DNA of 64,000 nt from an uncultured Prevotella sp. (GTDB lineage: Bacteria; Bacteroidota; Bacteroidia; Bacteroidales; Bacteroidaceae). The DNA lies in assembly GCA_900539625.1 (NCBI GenBank), contig UQCW01000002.1, positions 62,001 to 126,000 on the forward strand. The letters are read 5' to 3'. Of the stretch, positions 17,299 to 26,119 are shown one piece after another. Position 1 is the first letter of the stretch. Every line of letters starts with the position of its first letter. The notes below the pieces were generated by a model. The model was given only the letters and a program-made list of their open reading frames with translations, was not told the origin of the DNA and searched no databases. A program made the translations under genes and the position numbers.

Positions 17299-17886
17299 AT
17301 GATTATGGCAAACTTATGCGACACACAGTACAAAATCACAGGTGAGAAGAAAGCCGTTGCCGACCTGTGGAACACGCTTCAAGAAATGAACGTAAACGAA
17401 AAGAATATCTGGCTCGGTGATTTGGCGAACCATTACGGCATCGACTACAAGGCAAAAGGCTTTTCCGTTCGTGGTGAAATCTATTGGGCGGAATATGAAG
17501 AATATAGTAACTATGCTTTGCTGTCGTTTGACACGGAAACGGCTTGGGCTGCTTGCAACGACTTCTTCGATGCGCTGAACGAGAAGTTTGACGGAGCGTT
17601 GTCTATCAGCTATCGGGAAATTGAATGTGGCTGTGGCATTTTCTATGTTCACGACGAGGGTGAGCATTTTCCCGAAGAATGTTGCGTGAGTGCGTACGGA
17701 GAACCGTTTGAAGCAATGAATGAAGAACCTTTTGACACCGTGGCTGACGCAATAGAGGTATGGTGCGAGAAAACTGGCATCAAGCGTGGCAAACGCTCTG
17801 ATGAAGAAATGTTGGAATACATTGCCCAGTACGAGTATGAAGACGATGAAACATTCTTCTTTATCAATAAGTTTGAGTTTGAATAA
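17299..17886 (+). CDS. DUF1281-like ferredoxin-fold protein of mobile elements
   Basis: 195 residues (an ATG two codons in, at 17305, is an equally good start). It begins ANLCDTQYKITGEKKAVADLWNTL, resembling DUF1281/Api92-like proteins that carry a conserved N-terminal C-x-N/D-x-x-x-I-T-G motif. It is strongly acidic, with a C-terminus rich in D/E. Such genes are frequent near the start of Bacteroidales conjugative elements and in phages. The biochemical role is unknown. A 58-residue gene follows 20 bases later. Confidence 0.7.
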   Translation: MIMANLCDTQYKITGEKKAVADLWNTLQEMNVNEKNIWLGDLANHYGIDYKAKGFSVRGEIYWAEYEEYSNYALLSFDTETAWAACNDFFDALNEKFDGALSISYREIECGCGIFYVHDEGEHFPEECCVSAYGEPFEAMNEEPFDTVADAIEVWCEKTGIKRGKRSDEEMLEYIAQYEYEDDETFFFINKFEFE

Positions 17887-17906
17887 TATTATAGGAGGAA
17901 CAAAAT

Positions 17907-18083
17907 ATGATTGATTATGATGATTTGGAAGGTATCGTAGGTTGCTATTGCACCTTAGTTTATCCGTATCGAGGACATTCAGAGGGTACGGTTGTTGCTG
18001 ATTACGGACATGAGGTAATTGTCCGGCTGAATAACGGCAAGGAGCTGACCGAGTATCGGAGTGACGTATTGATATACGAATAA
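17907..18083 (+). CDS. Small hypothetical protein, 58 aa
   Basis: The open frame MIDYDDLEGIVGCYCTLVYP ... DVLIYE runs from ATG 17907 to TAA 18081-18083. A clear AGGAGG at 17892-17897 lies 9 bases upstream of the ATG, unusual for this group and a good argument that it is translated. The protein is short and beta-rich looking (GTVVADYGHEVIVRLNNGKELTEYRSDV). It is probably co-transcribed with the DUF1281-like gene and closed by the hairpin at 18099-18126. Function unknown. Confidence 0.65.
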   Translation: MIDYDDLEGIVGCYCTLVYPYRGHSEGTVVADYGHEVIVRLNNGKELTEYRSDVLIYE

Positions 18084-18832
18084 AATCTAAATGAATAGCC
18101 TGCTCACATTCTGTGGGCAGGTCTTATTATCCAAAGCAATAGCCTTTTTTATCCTAAGAAATTTGGGCAACGTTTGTCAGCGTCGCCTCTTCCTTTTATA
18201 CTCATATCTGTCAATCCTTTAGCCAAACGCAAAAGCGTACAAAACCGCCTTATACTTCTGGATGACATTCTTCTCTTTTTAATGCGGCTGCAGCTTGTTG
18301 CAACTCCACTTTTCCACGACGCTACTTGTTTTGTGAATCATACTTGCTTGATGTGCAATGCCAATGCTTACGTCTATTCATTATTGTACTTGTACGTCTC
18401 AACTGGAGTATCCCCATTTTCATGTCAGCACCAATGTGCTCTACGTCATGACTCATGTTGATGATAAATATCTGCAATGGTTCTCTCCATTCTTCTGGTA
18501 CGGCTGCTTTGATAACTGCTTTACGCTCCATAGTGTACGTCTTCCGCAAGCCTACATTCCGTTACTTGTTGTTCATGCGCCTTTTCTGAATTTGTTCTTC
18601 CGAAGCCACTCATTTTTTCAGTGCAAATTTAGCGTGATGCTACGATAACTGCCATTATCTTGTGAGGTCGCTTCGCTGTGACCAATAAAATAGTCGATAA
18701 TCTTCCTTTTTCTCCTAACCGCCAACAGAAAACGAGTATTAAAGCCGATTTTCATGGTGCTTTCCTCATGTGCCACATCTCTGCTTTGGGTTGCATGTAA
18801 AAATTAAGTTTAACTTCAAAAGCAAATTCAAA
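18084..18832. other. Region without a supported gene
   Basis: About 750 bases. Besides the hairpin at 18099-18126 there is one copy of the AATCATACTTG motif at 18336-18346. A 75-residue minus-strand frame (18322-18549, containing VIKAAVPEEWREPLQIFIINMSH) may be a decayed gene, but no family is recognised and its ends are not conserved-looking. Confidence 0.5.
18099..18126 (+). terminator. Possible terminator after the 58-aa gene
   Basis: CCTGCTCAC/GTGGGCAGG 9-bp stem (one T-G pair), loop ATTCT, followed by TCTTATT. The T-tract is weak. Confidence 0.55.
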
Positions 18833-19219
18833 ATGAAAAAGATCGAGAACAACTTCACAGTAACAGGTTTCGTAGGCAACAATGCGGAAATCCGCCAGTT
18901 CACCACAGCAAGCGTAGCTCGCTTCTCATTGGCAGTAAGCCGTCAGGAGAAAAACGGAGAGGAAACCAACCGTGTATCGGCTTTCATCAGCATGGAGGCA
19001 TGGCGCAAGAACGAGCACACCGAGTCTTTTGACCAGCTGACAAAGGGAACACTCCTGACAGTTGAGGGTTACTTCAAGCCGGATGAATGGATTGATCAGC
19101 AAGGCACCAAGCACAATCGCATCGTTTTCATCGCCAACAAGTTCTATCCAGCTTTGGAAAAAGAGGAACCTGGTGCAGAAAGCACTGAGCAGCCTACCAC
19201 TAAAACAAAGAAGAAATAG
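18833..19219 (+). CDS. ssb: Single-stranded DNA-binding protein
   Basis: 128 residues from ATG 18833 (the frame upstream to 18770 is not SSB-like). The OB-fold is evident: NFTVTGFVGNNAEIRQF, VARFSLAVSRQEK, AFISMEAWRKNEHTESFDQLTKGTLLTVEGYFKPDEW. It is shorter than chromosomal SSB and ends in a lysine-rich tail (TTKTKKK) without the usual acidic DDDLPF tip, as is common for plasmid or ICE-encoded SSBs. It probably coats transferred ssDNA. A second OB-fold protein is at 32271. Confidence 0.88.
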   Translation: MKKIENNFTVTGFVGNNAEIRQFTTASVARFSLAVSRQEKNGEETNRVSAFISMEAWRKNEHTESFDQLTKGTLLTVEGYFKPDEWIDQQGTKHNRIVFIANKFYPALEKEEPGAESTEQPTTKTKKK

Positions 19220-19237
19220 TCTTCTTCCTGATCTACA

Positions 19238-19267
19238 GACAAGGCGGTTTCGACCGCTTTGTCTTTT
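19238..19267 (+). terminator. Terminator after ssb
   Basis: GACAAGGCGGT (19238-19248) pairs with ACCGCTTTGTC (19253-19263), loop TTCG, followed by TTTT. Confidence 0.85.
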
Positions 19268-19976
19268 CTCATGTTTGCATATTCCACTTTTATCAAATCT
19301 TTCTCCTCTTGTACATACCATGTACCTCCTTTTATAATCAGTCTGAAATATTTTGTCCCAACAGTCTTGGCTTCCGTGGCATCCACAACGGATGCTAATA
19401 AAGGCAAGACCTTTGCGCCAAAGGTATATGCGGAAACACACTTGCCGTAAACGTCAAGAGAGTTTCCTTAATGCATATACCGCATATTTCCAGCTGTCCT
19501 ATCTTTTATATGCGGATAAACCGTAAGCCGATATTTATACAACTACGTCCCACACCATAAGCGAAACCGCACATACTGTTTGTCAGAAAGGCTCAACAGC
19601 CACTCTTCCAAAGGCAAGCATGCACAGATTGTGGTTTTGTTGACAACGTGAAGCGGCATATGCCGTTTTCATGTCGCCAACAAACCACAAACAGTGCATC
19701 GAGAAGCTTGCTGGCAGTAGCGCAGTTTCACACCCGCCCTTTCCTCTTTTATATTCTTCATCATCTTTTTTCTTTTTACAGTATTATACTTCTGTTGTAG
19801 CCATATTGGTTTCCTGTCAGCTTTGCCACTTCGGATATTTACCGCAAAGGTACAAGTTGTCAGGCATACGTCAAATCGGGCATCTATGGATGCTTTCGAA
19901 AAATCTTCCTCTGTATGTGCCATATAGAGCGTATTTTTCTCTTCCGATTTGTCTTAATGCTTTCCAACTCCTTTGC
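19268..19976. other. Non-coding region with ATATGCGG motifs
   Basis: About 700 bases without a supported gene. ATATGCGG or its complement occurs near 19427, 19479-19488 and 19517. A perfect 12-bp palindrome CGGCATATGCCG is at 19654-19665. A near-consensus minus-strand promoter is at about 19845-19877. This could be a cis-acting control or replication site. Confidence 0.5.
19845..19877 (-). promoter_or_regulatory. Minus-strand promoter with no obvious gene
   Basis: Read on the minus strand: TTTG, ACGTATGCCTGACAACTTG (19 bases), TACCTTTG. The spacing and both boxes are consensus. Downstream there is only a short frame starting MMKNIKEERAG, so it may drive a small RNA or a leader peptide. Confidence 0.5.
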
Positions 19977-20624
19977 ATGGCGGAAAAATATCCCTCGGAC
20001 AAGCCGAAAGGCTCCGAAAAGAGGGAAATAAAAAATTCCAAGACTATGGCAAAGGTAATAGACGAGAGTATCAAAAAACAACTTAGCAAGAGGATGGATT
20101 TCTTCTTGAAGTATTTTCCCGTAAGGGTTCGCAACGTCGGTAAGGATGCAGTGGAAGCACGCCAACTGATATGGGCTTTCAAGGATGCACGTGACAACGC
20201 TTTTGAGAAAGTGGCACAAATGACGGCTACACACCTTATCAAGATATGCGGTGAGAAGATTAAAGACATTGTGTTTGTGTGCGTCCCTGCAAGCACGCAA
20301 GATAAGAACGAGAGCCGTTACAAGGCTTTCTGCAATCGGGTAAGCGAGTTGTGCGGCATCCTTAATGGCTATACTCACGTTTCCGTTTCGGGGGAACGCC
20401 TCGCAGTGCATGAACACAGAAAGGATAAAGAAAAAACGCTCGTCAAAACACAAGTGATTGAGTTTGACAAAGATTTTTTCAAGGGCAAGGACATTTATGT
20501 CTTTGATGATGTGGTAACGACCGGCGCAAGCTATGTACTTTTCGCCAATCAGCTGGAAACATTTGGCGGAAACGTATTGGGAGGGTTGTTCTTAGGACGT
20601 ACACACTATAAATACAACAAATAA
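19977..20624 (+). CDS. ComF-like phosphoribosyltransferase domain protein
   Basis: 215 residues from ATG 19977 (an alternative ATG at 20046 gives MAKVIDESIKKQL). Near the C-terminus is the PRPP-binding motif IYVFDDVVTTGASY, typical of type I phosphoribosyltransferases and ComF. The middle has DIVFVCVPAST. No N-terminal zinc finger as in ComFC is present. The N-terminal 20 residues are lysine-rich. It is two bases from the downstream SLOG gene. ComF-like genes are common in Bacteroidales conjugative elements; substrate unknown. Confidence 0.75.
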   Translation: MAEKYPSDKPKGSEKREIKNSKTMAKVIDESIKKQLSKRMDFFLKYFPVRVRNVGKDAVEARQLIWAFKDARDNAFEKVAQMTATHLIKICGEKIKDIVFVCVPASTQDKNESRYKAFCNRVSELCGILNGYTHVSVSGERLAVHEHRKDKEKTLVKTQVIEFDKDFFKGKDIYVFDDVVTTGASYVLFANQLETFGGNVLGGLFLGRTHYKYNK

Positions 20625-20625
20625 C

Positions 20626-21114
20626 ATGGAACAGACTTTTTACATAAAAGCCAATTCAGTAGCTTTTACGGGACATCGCTCAGTTCCCGAATCCAAGAAA
20701 GATAATTTGAAAAAGAAACTGAGGGGAAAGATTAGATTGCTTTATGCAATGGGTATACGAAACTACTATTGTGGTATGGCTATCGGTTTCGATATGCTTG
20801 CAGCTGAGGTGGTTTTATCGCTAAGGTCGGAATTGCCATATCTGAAGCTTATCGCTGTTGTTCCGTTCAAGGAGCAGTCAGTGAGATGGAATTATCAGGA
20901 GCAAGCAAGGTATAAGAGATTACTTTCTCAATGTGATGATGCTATCACGTTGAGCCAAGTCTACTATAACGGTTGCTTGTTAAGACGCAATGACTATATG
21001 CTTTCCCATTCATGTGGCTTGATAGCGTTCTTTGATGGCAAACCGAAAGGCGGTACGTTCTACACTTATCGAAAGGCAAAGTCATTGGGAATGGATATTA
21101 TAAATCTGTTTTAG
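20626..21114 (+). CDS. SLOG-family protein (DUF1273/YpsA-like)
   Basis: 162 residues. Motifs of the Rossmann-like SLOG family: SVAFTGHRSVP at the N-terminus, YYCGMAIGFDMLAAEVVL, and LIAFFDGKPKGGTFYTYRKA. These proteins are thought to bind nucleotides or ligands; DUF1273 members recur in conjugative elements and in Firmicutes as GpsB partners. It immediately follows the PRTase gene, so the two are probably translated from one mRNA. Confidence 0.82.
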   Translation: MEQTFYIKANSVAFTGHRSVPESKKDNLKKKLRGKIRLLYAMGIRNYYCGMAIGFDMLAAEVVLSLRSELPYLKLIAVVPFKEQSVRWNYQEQARYKRLLSQCDDAITLSQVYYNGCLLRRNDYMLSHSCGLIAFFDGKPKGGTFYTYRKAKSLGMDIINLF

Positions 21115-21489
21115 TTCATAAATTCATCTATGGAAGGTTCTTCGTCGTGAGATGCGGAGCCTTTTTTCTTTTCATCTTCACGATGACGCTTACATAGTCC
21201 ACGTATACGTGGACATCCACACTTCTAACACAATAACCAGGGCATTGGTTGTTGTCTTGCCTATTTCAGCGGTCTCGTCTGTAGTCAGATGCCTTGAAAC
21301 CGCCCCACAATGCACGAAGGACAATTTTGAGAACGTAAAAGACAACAAAAAAGATAAGTAAATCTTTCATAAGATGAATTTTATTAGTTATTTAAAACGT
21401 TATATGTTATACAAAGGTACGAATATTTATTGAGAAAGATGAATTTTATACGTTAATATTCAATAAGTTAGACTTGATTTCTACAGTCA
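21115..21489. other. Short intergenic region
   Basis: It contains a terminator-like hairpin at 21134-21167 and two direct copies of AAGATGAATTTTAT (near 21373 and 21437) flanking a minus-strand TACCTTTG box. No supported gene. Confidence 0.5.
21134..21167 (+). terminator. Possible terminator after the SLOG gene
   Basis: AAGGTTC (21134-21140) can pair with GAGCCTT (21157-21163), followed by a run of T. The stem is short with a 16-base loop. Confidence 0.5.
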
Positions 21490-21837
21490 TCAAACCCTAC
21501 TATAAGCCAAATCTGGCAATTCGGTCTTTACCAAATCGTATGACTCTTTTATCCATTCTTCAATCATGTCGTTAGGGAAAGTCTCCTCAATAAAAATGTC
21601 ATTCCAATGTTTCTCGCAAATGTGGTATGCTGGAGAAATGGCGTTGTATCGTTCACGCAGCTCTTTACCACGCTCAGGCAACAACTTAACAGAAATAGAA
21701 GGGATAGGAGCTTTTAACCATACATACAGGTATATGTTTCCTTCCATATGGAAAACCAACAAATTTTCTCCACATGGCATTGCTTTCTCTGTGTTTGGTA
21801 ATGACTGACAGTAATCTTGTATCTCTTGAATGCTCAT
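21490..21837 (-). CDS. MmcQ/YjbR family DNA-binding protein
   Basis: 115 residues. Typical MmcQ/YjbR (CyaY-like fold) features: SIQEIQDYCQSLPNTEKAMPCG at the N-terminus, ISVKLLPERGKELRERY in the centre, and HWNDIFIEETFPNDMIEEWIKESYDLV. Members have a double-wing DNA-binding fold; the physiological role is unclear. It lies 8 bases downstream of the recombinase-like gene in the same direction, so the two are likely co-transcribed. Confidence 0.85.
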   Translation of the reverse strand: MSIQEIQDYCQSLPNTEKAMPCGENLLVFHMEGNIYLYVWLKAPIPSISVKLLPERGKELRERYNAISPAYHICEKHWNDIFIEETFPNDMIEEWIKESYDLVKTELPDLAYSRV

Positions 21838-21845
21838 TGTTGTTT

Positions 21846-22490
21846 TTATTCTTTTGTATTATCGTCCTTGGGCTTCCTTTTTCCAAGAGGACCGCTGAAG
21901 TTACCACGATTGAGCTTCACCCCATACTTGTTGAGTATGCGGAATATGGAGCTTCTACTCTTAAAGCCGCATACCGAATATATGTCATCAAGCGTATGCC
22001 CATTGTTATACATGCTTACAATCATATTCTCACGTTCCGCTTTCTCCTTTGCGGTAAGCGTTTTGAACTTTGTGGGTTTCATATGTTGCTGCAAATACTG
22101 TACATGGGCTTCGGCACGACGCAAAACCATAACTTCTTCAGGTAATGCTCCAAACATCTGTAATATTTGCATCGTACTTGTTTGTGGAAAGAGTTTATCC
22201 GCTGTATCAATCTGGTCTTTTATCGAAATTAAACGAATAACCTTGACACGGCAATACTCGAACAAAGTGGATAGTTCACGTAGCCCTTGTACTGCATTGC
22301 TGAACTTAGAAACAACCAACTCGTCACCTCTATCCAGATTTGCCAACAGCTGCTTCCATTGCGGGCGTAGCTTCTCTTGTGCCGTTTCTTCCTCGACAAT
22401 CTGTACACATCCATAATCAGACATCCAAGCCTTGACTTCGGCTAAGCTATCATCATGCGATGTACAATATATATAACCTACTTTTGCCAT
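21846..22490 (-). CDS. Serine-recombinase homologue with degenerate active site
   Basis: 214 residues. The N-terminal domain follows the resolvase/invertase pattern (KVGYIYCTSHDDSLAEVKAWMSDYGC, RGDELVVSKFS, LSTLFEYCRVKVIRLISIKDQIDT), and the C-terminus has a helix-turn-helix (YNNGHTLDDIYSVCGFKSRSSIFRIL). The nucleophile-position serine may survive in CTS. The arginine of Y-x-R-V-S is missing, and the D-R-x-x-R motif is replaced by FSNAVQG. Recombination is therefore doubtful; a DNA-binding regulator is a reasonable alternative. Its promoter region carries the AATCATACTTG motif, which would fit self-regulation. Confidence 0.72.
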   Translation of the reverse strand: MAKVGYIYCTSHDDSLAEVKAWMSDYGCVQIVEEETAQEKLRPQWKQLLANLDRGDELVVSKFSNAVQGLRELSTLFEYCRVKVIRLISIKDQIDTADKLFPQTSTMQILQMFGALPEEVMVLRRAEAHVQYLQQHMKPTKFKTLTAKEKAERENMIVSMYNNGHTLDDIYSVCGFKSRSSIFRILNKYGVKLNRGNFSGPLGKRKPKDDNTKE

Positions 22491-22807
22491 TCTTTTCTAT
22501 TAGTTTTGGAAAACAAACGCAAAGGTACTTGTTTTCTCCGTACTTCAATCATACTTGCGATGAAATTATCAAAATCGCACTTGTTTCTCCCGATTTTTCT
22601 TCACTTGTTTTCAATGCAAATAATACTTGCAAGTATGATATAGAAATATGCTTAAAGTTTAGCAGAAATGACTTGAAATACAACTATGTATGCTTATCTT
22701 TGCAACGTTTAATTCCAATTTACAAGAAAAAATAAAGCATCATGCAAATGAACATACACCACTTTCAAGTACGAAAAGGAACAAGTAGTACAGCTCATAA
22801 GCCAAGT
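22491..22807. promoter_or_regulatory. Divergent control region with ATACTTG palindromes
   Basis: The minus-strand -7 box TACCTTTG (22520-22527) serves the recombinase-like gene. CAATCATACTTG at 22546-22557 lies over its -33 region. A perfect palindrome ATACTTGCAAGTAT sits at 22623-22636. On the plus strand, CTTG (22672-22675), 19 bases, TATCTTTG (22695-22702) is a promoter for the lipoprotein gene. The layout looks like operators between divergent promoters. Confidence 0.6.
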
Positions 22808-23851
22808 ATGAAATCTGTTCGTTTCAACTTTTCTAAACGCATCACAGCAGCATCTGCCGTTTTTGCAATCATACTTGTGTGTACATCATGTGGCAGCAGC
22901 AACAAATCACAATCGTACAATACAAGCCAAGAGGCTGTCAACGCCTATAGTTCCTATCTGTCAGAAGTTAAAAACAAAAAGGAGCTGACTTCCGACAAAC
23001 TATTTGTGGAAGTAGAAAAATGGCGAGTAATACGCGACTCTGTTGTTACATGTCTACGCAAAGACACCATGTCAACCTTACACCAGGACTGGCATCAGAC
23101 CTATCAGGTGATTCACGATTCGTTACGGAAGGAGTTCTGCCGCGTCGTATTAACCAAACCACGCACATACAATGATGTGCTTCAGCTGAAAGAGGTTGCT
23201 TCATCTTATATGCAGGACGAGGACTTGAAACAAGCAAGAATTGAGGCGCAGCCATTCTTCGATTCATTGAACGCAACCCCAGTTTACGGCATCACTATGG
23301 TAAATCTGATGAATCGTTACCGCAACTTCTTGGCCCATGTGCAATCAAAAGGTATTCACTGCAAGAATGACCTTTTGGACTTTATCAAAGAGGAGGATCG
23401 GCTTTTTCGTTCAGTACTATCGCATCTCAGTGAAAGTGACAAACAGAATATGCAGGACATCATTCAAGAAACCGACAGATGCTGTCTGCAAGTCTTCCGC
23501 TCAGCCAACCATAAGGAGTTGTCGCACCGTGATGCTTTAGTGTACATGGCTATGCGTACTAACCGTCGTCTTATATTGAACGCAGCCCAGTGTGTTGGCG
23601 ATACCAAAGCTGGCAAGGTAAAGAACGAGAGAATTGCCCAGGCTTATCTTTGGATGTTGGTGCAGCCTTACACTTCCATTGACGGTTTGAGTTTTGCCAT
23701 ATTGTCGGATAAGGACAAGAAACTCATTTACAAAGTAGCAGATGAAACACCTGCTACTATCGATAAACTGGGCAAGATTCTACGAATGAATAAAGAACGC
23801 ACGAAAGAACTTCCTGCACTCTTCATGAAAATAATCGTCACAACTTTCTAA
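22808..23851 (+). CDS. Hypothetical lipoprotein of a mobile element
   Basis: 347 residues from ATG 22808, chosen because it puts a basic n-region and hydrophobic core (ITAASAVFAIILV) directly before a lipobox-like CTSC. An in-frame ATG at 22742 would add 22 residues. The mature protein is mainly helical (YLSEVKNKKELTSDKLFVEVEKW, DLLDFIKEEDRLFRSVLSHLSESDKQ). Not recognised as a named family. It heads a run of five same-strand genes to 26119; the promoter at 22672-22702 precedes it. A membrane-tethered role is inferred only from the signal. Confidence 0.7.
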   Translation: MKSVRFNFSKRITAASAVFAIILVCTSCGSSNKSQSYNTSQEAVNAYSSYLSEVKNKKELTSDKLFVEVEKWRVIRDSVVTCLRKDTMSTLHQDWHQTYQVIHDSLRKEFCRVVLTKPRTYNDVLQLKEVASSYMQDEDLKQARIEAQPFFDSLNATPVYGITMVNLMNRYRNFLAHVQSKGIHCKNDLLDFIKEEDRLFRSVLSHLSESDKQNMQDIIQETDRCCLQVFRSANHKELSHRDALVYMAMRTNRRLILNAAQCVGDTKAGKVKNERIAQAYLWMLVQPYTSIDGLSFAILSDKDKKLIYKVADETPATIDKLGKILRMNKERTKELPALFMKIIVTTF

Positions 23852-23861
23852 AATTGATAAT

Positions 23862-24308
23862 ATGCTTAGACACTTCTACAATGAATTCATGGCATTTGTC
23901 CCGTTGCAACTTCCGCAGTTACTCAATGTGGCGACAATGGAACAACCGCAGTTCTACAATGACTACGTATTACTTACATTTCCATTATCAACGCCGATTG
24001 ATTTGGAAGAGGTGATGGATATATTGGAGGATGACATGGAGCTAATCATGTTGTATCATCATATTCCGTCACAACACACCAAGTTTGGACAAGCCTCATG
24101 TGCTTATTCCAATCCTTCTTTCGGACAGATGTTCAAAGTAAATGTGATGACTGACGGTAATGAAATGGTGAATGCCGTCAAGGTTACTATCTATGACTCA
24201 CTTGAAAAAATGTGTGCGGATGTCAATCTTGATATACGTTTACATTCCAAAAGCGGACTCTTTCGTTACAAAAGAAATGACAGTGAGGTACTGATGGACT
24301 TTTTATGA
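23862..24308 (+). CDS. Hypothetical protein, 148 aa
   Basis: No family recognised. It has an alpha/beta composition, with an acidic segment IDLEEVMDILEDDMELIML near residue 45. No signal peptide. It begins 10 bases after the lipoprotein gene and overlaps the next gene by four bases (ATGA), so translation is probably coupled. Confidence 0.7.
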   Translation: MLRHFYNEFMAFVPLQLPQLLNVATMEQPQFYNDYVLLTFPLSTPIDLEEVMDILEDDMELIMLYHHIPSQHTKFGQASCAYSNPSFGQMFKVNVMTDGNEMVNAVKVTIYDSLEKMCADVNLDIRLHSKSGLFRYKRNDSEVLMDFL

Positions 24309-24667
24309 GAAGTGACATTTACCGCCGTATCGTCTTTCTGATTGACGAATACCGCACCTGGGTCAAGGTAGACAATGCCAATCATTACGAGGTCTGTTCC
24401 GTCAAACTGGACGAGCGTCAGTTTGCATGCGTATGCCGTACATTGGCTTTGCGCTCCATGTTCCGCTACCGACACTACCGCAAGGGAACCATTTGGCTAA
24501 TCCCGGAAACGGAACTTGACCTTGCGTTGAACAGGCTCAAACTGCATGACATAAAATTTGCCAGACGCTTGAAACGTGGAGCTGAGAATATTGGCTACAA
24601 TGATGTCAACGCCCTTATACAATATGCCACCTACGGCATCATCAATCTTGAACTCTCCGATTATTGA
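24305..24667 (+). CDS. Hypothetical protein, 120 aa
   Basis: A basic protein, rich in arginine (for example SMFRYRHYRKGTIWLIPETELDLALNRL). It overlaps the preceding gene by four bases. No domain recognised; a nucleic-acid contact role would fit its charge but is speculative. Confidence 0.68.
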   Translation: MRSDIYRRIVFLIDEYRTWVKVDNANHYEVCSVKLDERQFACVCRTLALRSMFRYRHYRKGTIWLIPETELDLALNRLKLHDIKFARRLKRGAENIGYNDVNALIQYATYGIINLELSDY

Positions 24668-24693
24668 CATAGCGACTATTCAAACAATCAATT

Positions 24694-25188
24694 ATGACAT
24701 GGATTTTTCTTCAATTGGTTTTCCCGTTACTGCTTCTCATTGTACCAATCGTGTTGTACAAAAGCAGTAACAGCTATATGACAAGGTTTTATATAGCCAT
24801 GCTCCGCAATAAAGCTGCACGTAGACTGTACTTGCAGACATTGCTCATTGTACTGCTGTTGTTCCACTATATTTATGTCAGTGGACATTTCGGTGAATTT
24901 GGAGTATTGTTCTCCACCATTCTCTGTGGCATACTCTTCTCACATAAACGTGCGGAGCGTTGGCTGCACTTGATGAAAGCACATCGGCAACTCTATTTCA
25001 GAATGGCGGTGCTATCAATGGCTATGGTAGCCATACCGCATCTGTATACAATGGCTGTAACTGTTGCATTTCTTCTTTGGGCTGCTACATTTTATCCGTC
25101 TGCTTCCATCTTGTACGAATGGAACGACAAGGAAAAACAGGAGAAATGGAGAGCCGACTCTCGTGCACTTGCCGAACATTATTTTTAA
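24694..25188 (+). CDS. Small polytopic membrane protein
   Basis: 164 residues with about five hydrophobic segments: IFLQLVFPLLLLIVPIVLY, LYLQTLLIVLLLFHYIYV, FGVLFSTILCGILF, MAVLSMAMVAIPHLY and MAVTVAFLLWAATFY. The C-terminus is charged and presumably cytosolic. Family not recognised. It sits in the lipoprotein-led cluster upstream of the mobilisation genes and could be part of a surface or entry-exclusion function (inference). Confidence 0.68.
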   Translation: MTWIFLQLVFPLLLLIVPIVLYKSSNSYMTRFYIAMLRNKAARRLYLQTLLIVLLLFHYIYVSGHFGEFGVLFSTILCGILFSHKRAERWLHLMKAHRQLYFRMAVLSMAMVAIPHLYTMAVTVAFLLWAATFYPSASILYEWNDKEKQEKWRADSRALAEHYF

Positions 25189-25273
25189 CTCATCACTCTT
25201 TTGTGCCAGAAGATGTGGATAATGGCACTACTAATCAATCCACAGCATTATTCAATAATACAGATAAAACAAC

Positions 25274-26119
25274 ATGAGGCATAACAAAGAAAAACCTACA
25301 ACCGTATCGGTAGACATCGGCTTATTTATATATCTTCAGGAAAAGGTATGTGAACGTAAAACAAAGACGGAAGCCTATTGTAATTTGTTGAAAAAGGCAT
25401 CTGAGAATTTCGTATCACCCATTTTGAAGAACCGCAATCAAGAGCTCAACATAAACCAATGTCATGTGACCATAACAGACCTGTCGGTGGAATGGCATTG
25501 GCATCGCTCCACTGTTCGCTCATTTCTGGAGACATTAGAGGAATATGGTCAGATTGAAATCATCAGGCTTCCCAAAAGTTTTCTCATTACAATGCCTGTC
25601 GGTATCAACGGCAATGCCGATACAACCGACACAGAAGACTTTGTACTTACCAACAAACTGCAAACGGTTCTGTCAAATTGGGAATCGGACAACATGTCAA
25701 CTTTGGAGGCAGGAGAGAAATGCATGAATCTTCTTAAAGAGGACATTAAGCATTTCACCGAAGTTTATCATACGCAACAGACAGATGCTATCGGTAATCT
25801 TCAGCAAGCTAAAGAAGCCCATTTTAAGATTGCAAAGCAGCAGTATCTGGAAAGTATGGCTATGGCGGCATACCGCAAAGTCATCCGTCGTTCTGCGAAT
25901 AGTTCAACAGATGCAATGGTTCAGTTCTACGACAATGACCTTGACGGTGACTCTTCTGCTCTTTTAGAGGCATCGCAAGTACTTGCTGAACTGCTTATAT
26001 ACGGTATGTCTTCGTCGTTGACGAATGAAACATCGCAAACCAAGGCGCAGTTCCGCAACCTGCTTGACGCATATCGTTCTCTTTTAGCCCAATCCGTTGG
26101 ACAGGCAGACCATCTATAG
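25274..26119 (+). CDS. Winged-helix-like mobilisation/replication accessory protein
   Basis: 281 residues. An N-terminal segment (residues about 55-105: CHVTITDLSVEWHWHRSTVRSFLETLEEYGQIEIIRL) looks like a winged helix-turn-helix, as in replication-initiator or regulator proteins. The rest is helical. No family name is certain. It lies directly upstream of the candidate oriT and MobV relaxase, the place where MobA-type accessory or Rep-like proteins are usually found, so DNA binding near oriT is a fair inference. Confidence 0.65.
   Translation: MRHNKEKPTTVSVDIGLFIYLQEKVCERKTKTEAYCNLLKKASENFVSPILKNRNQELNINQCHVTITDLSVEWHWHRSTVRSFLETLEEYGQIEIIRLPKSFLITMPVGINGNADTTDTEDFVLTNKLQTVLSNWESDNMSTLEAGEKCMNLLKEDIKHFTEVYHTQQTDAIGNLQQAKEAHFKIAKQQYLESMAMAAYRKVIRRSANSSTDAMVQFYDNDLDGDSSALLEASQVLAELLIYGMSSSLTNETSQTKAQFRNLLDAYRSLLAQSVGQADHL

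Noticed and set aside
18322..18549. 75-residue minus-strand frame
   Set aside because: Possible gene remnant, but there is no recognised domain and the neighbouring frames do not continue it.
21846..22490. Active DNA invertase or integrase of the element
   Set aside because: The arginines needed for catalysis are missing, so it is annotated as degenerate.
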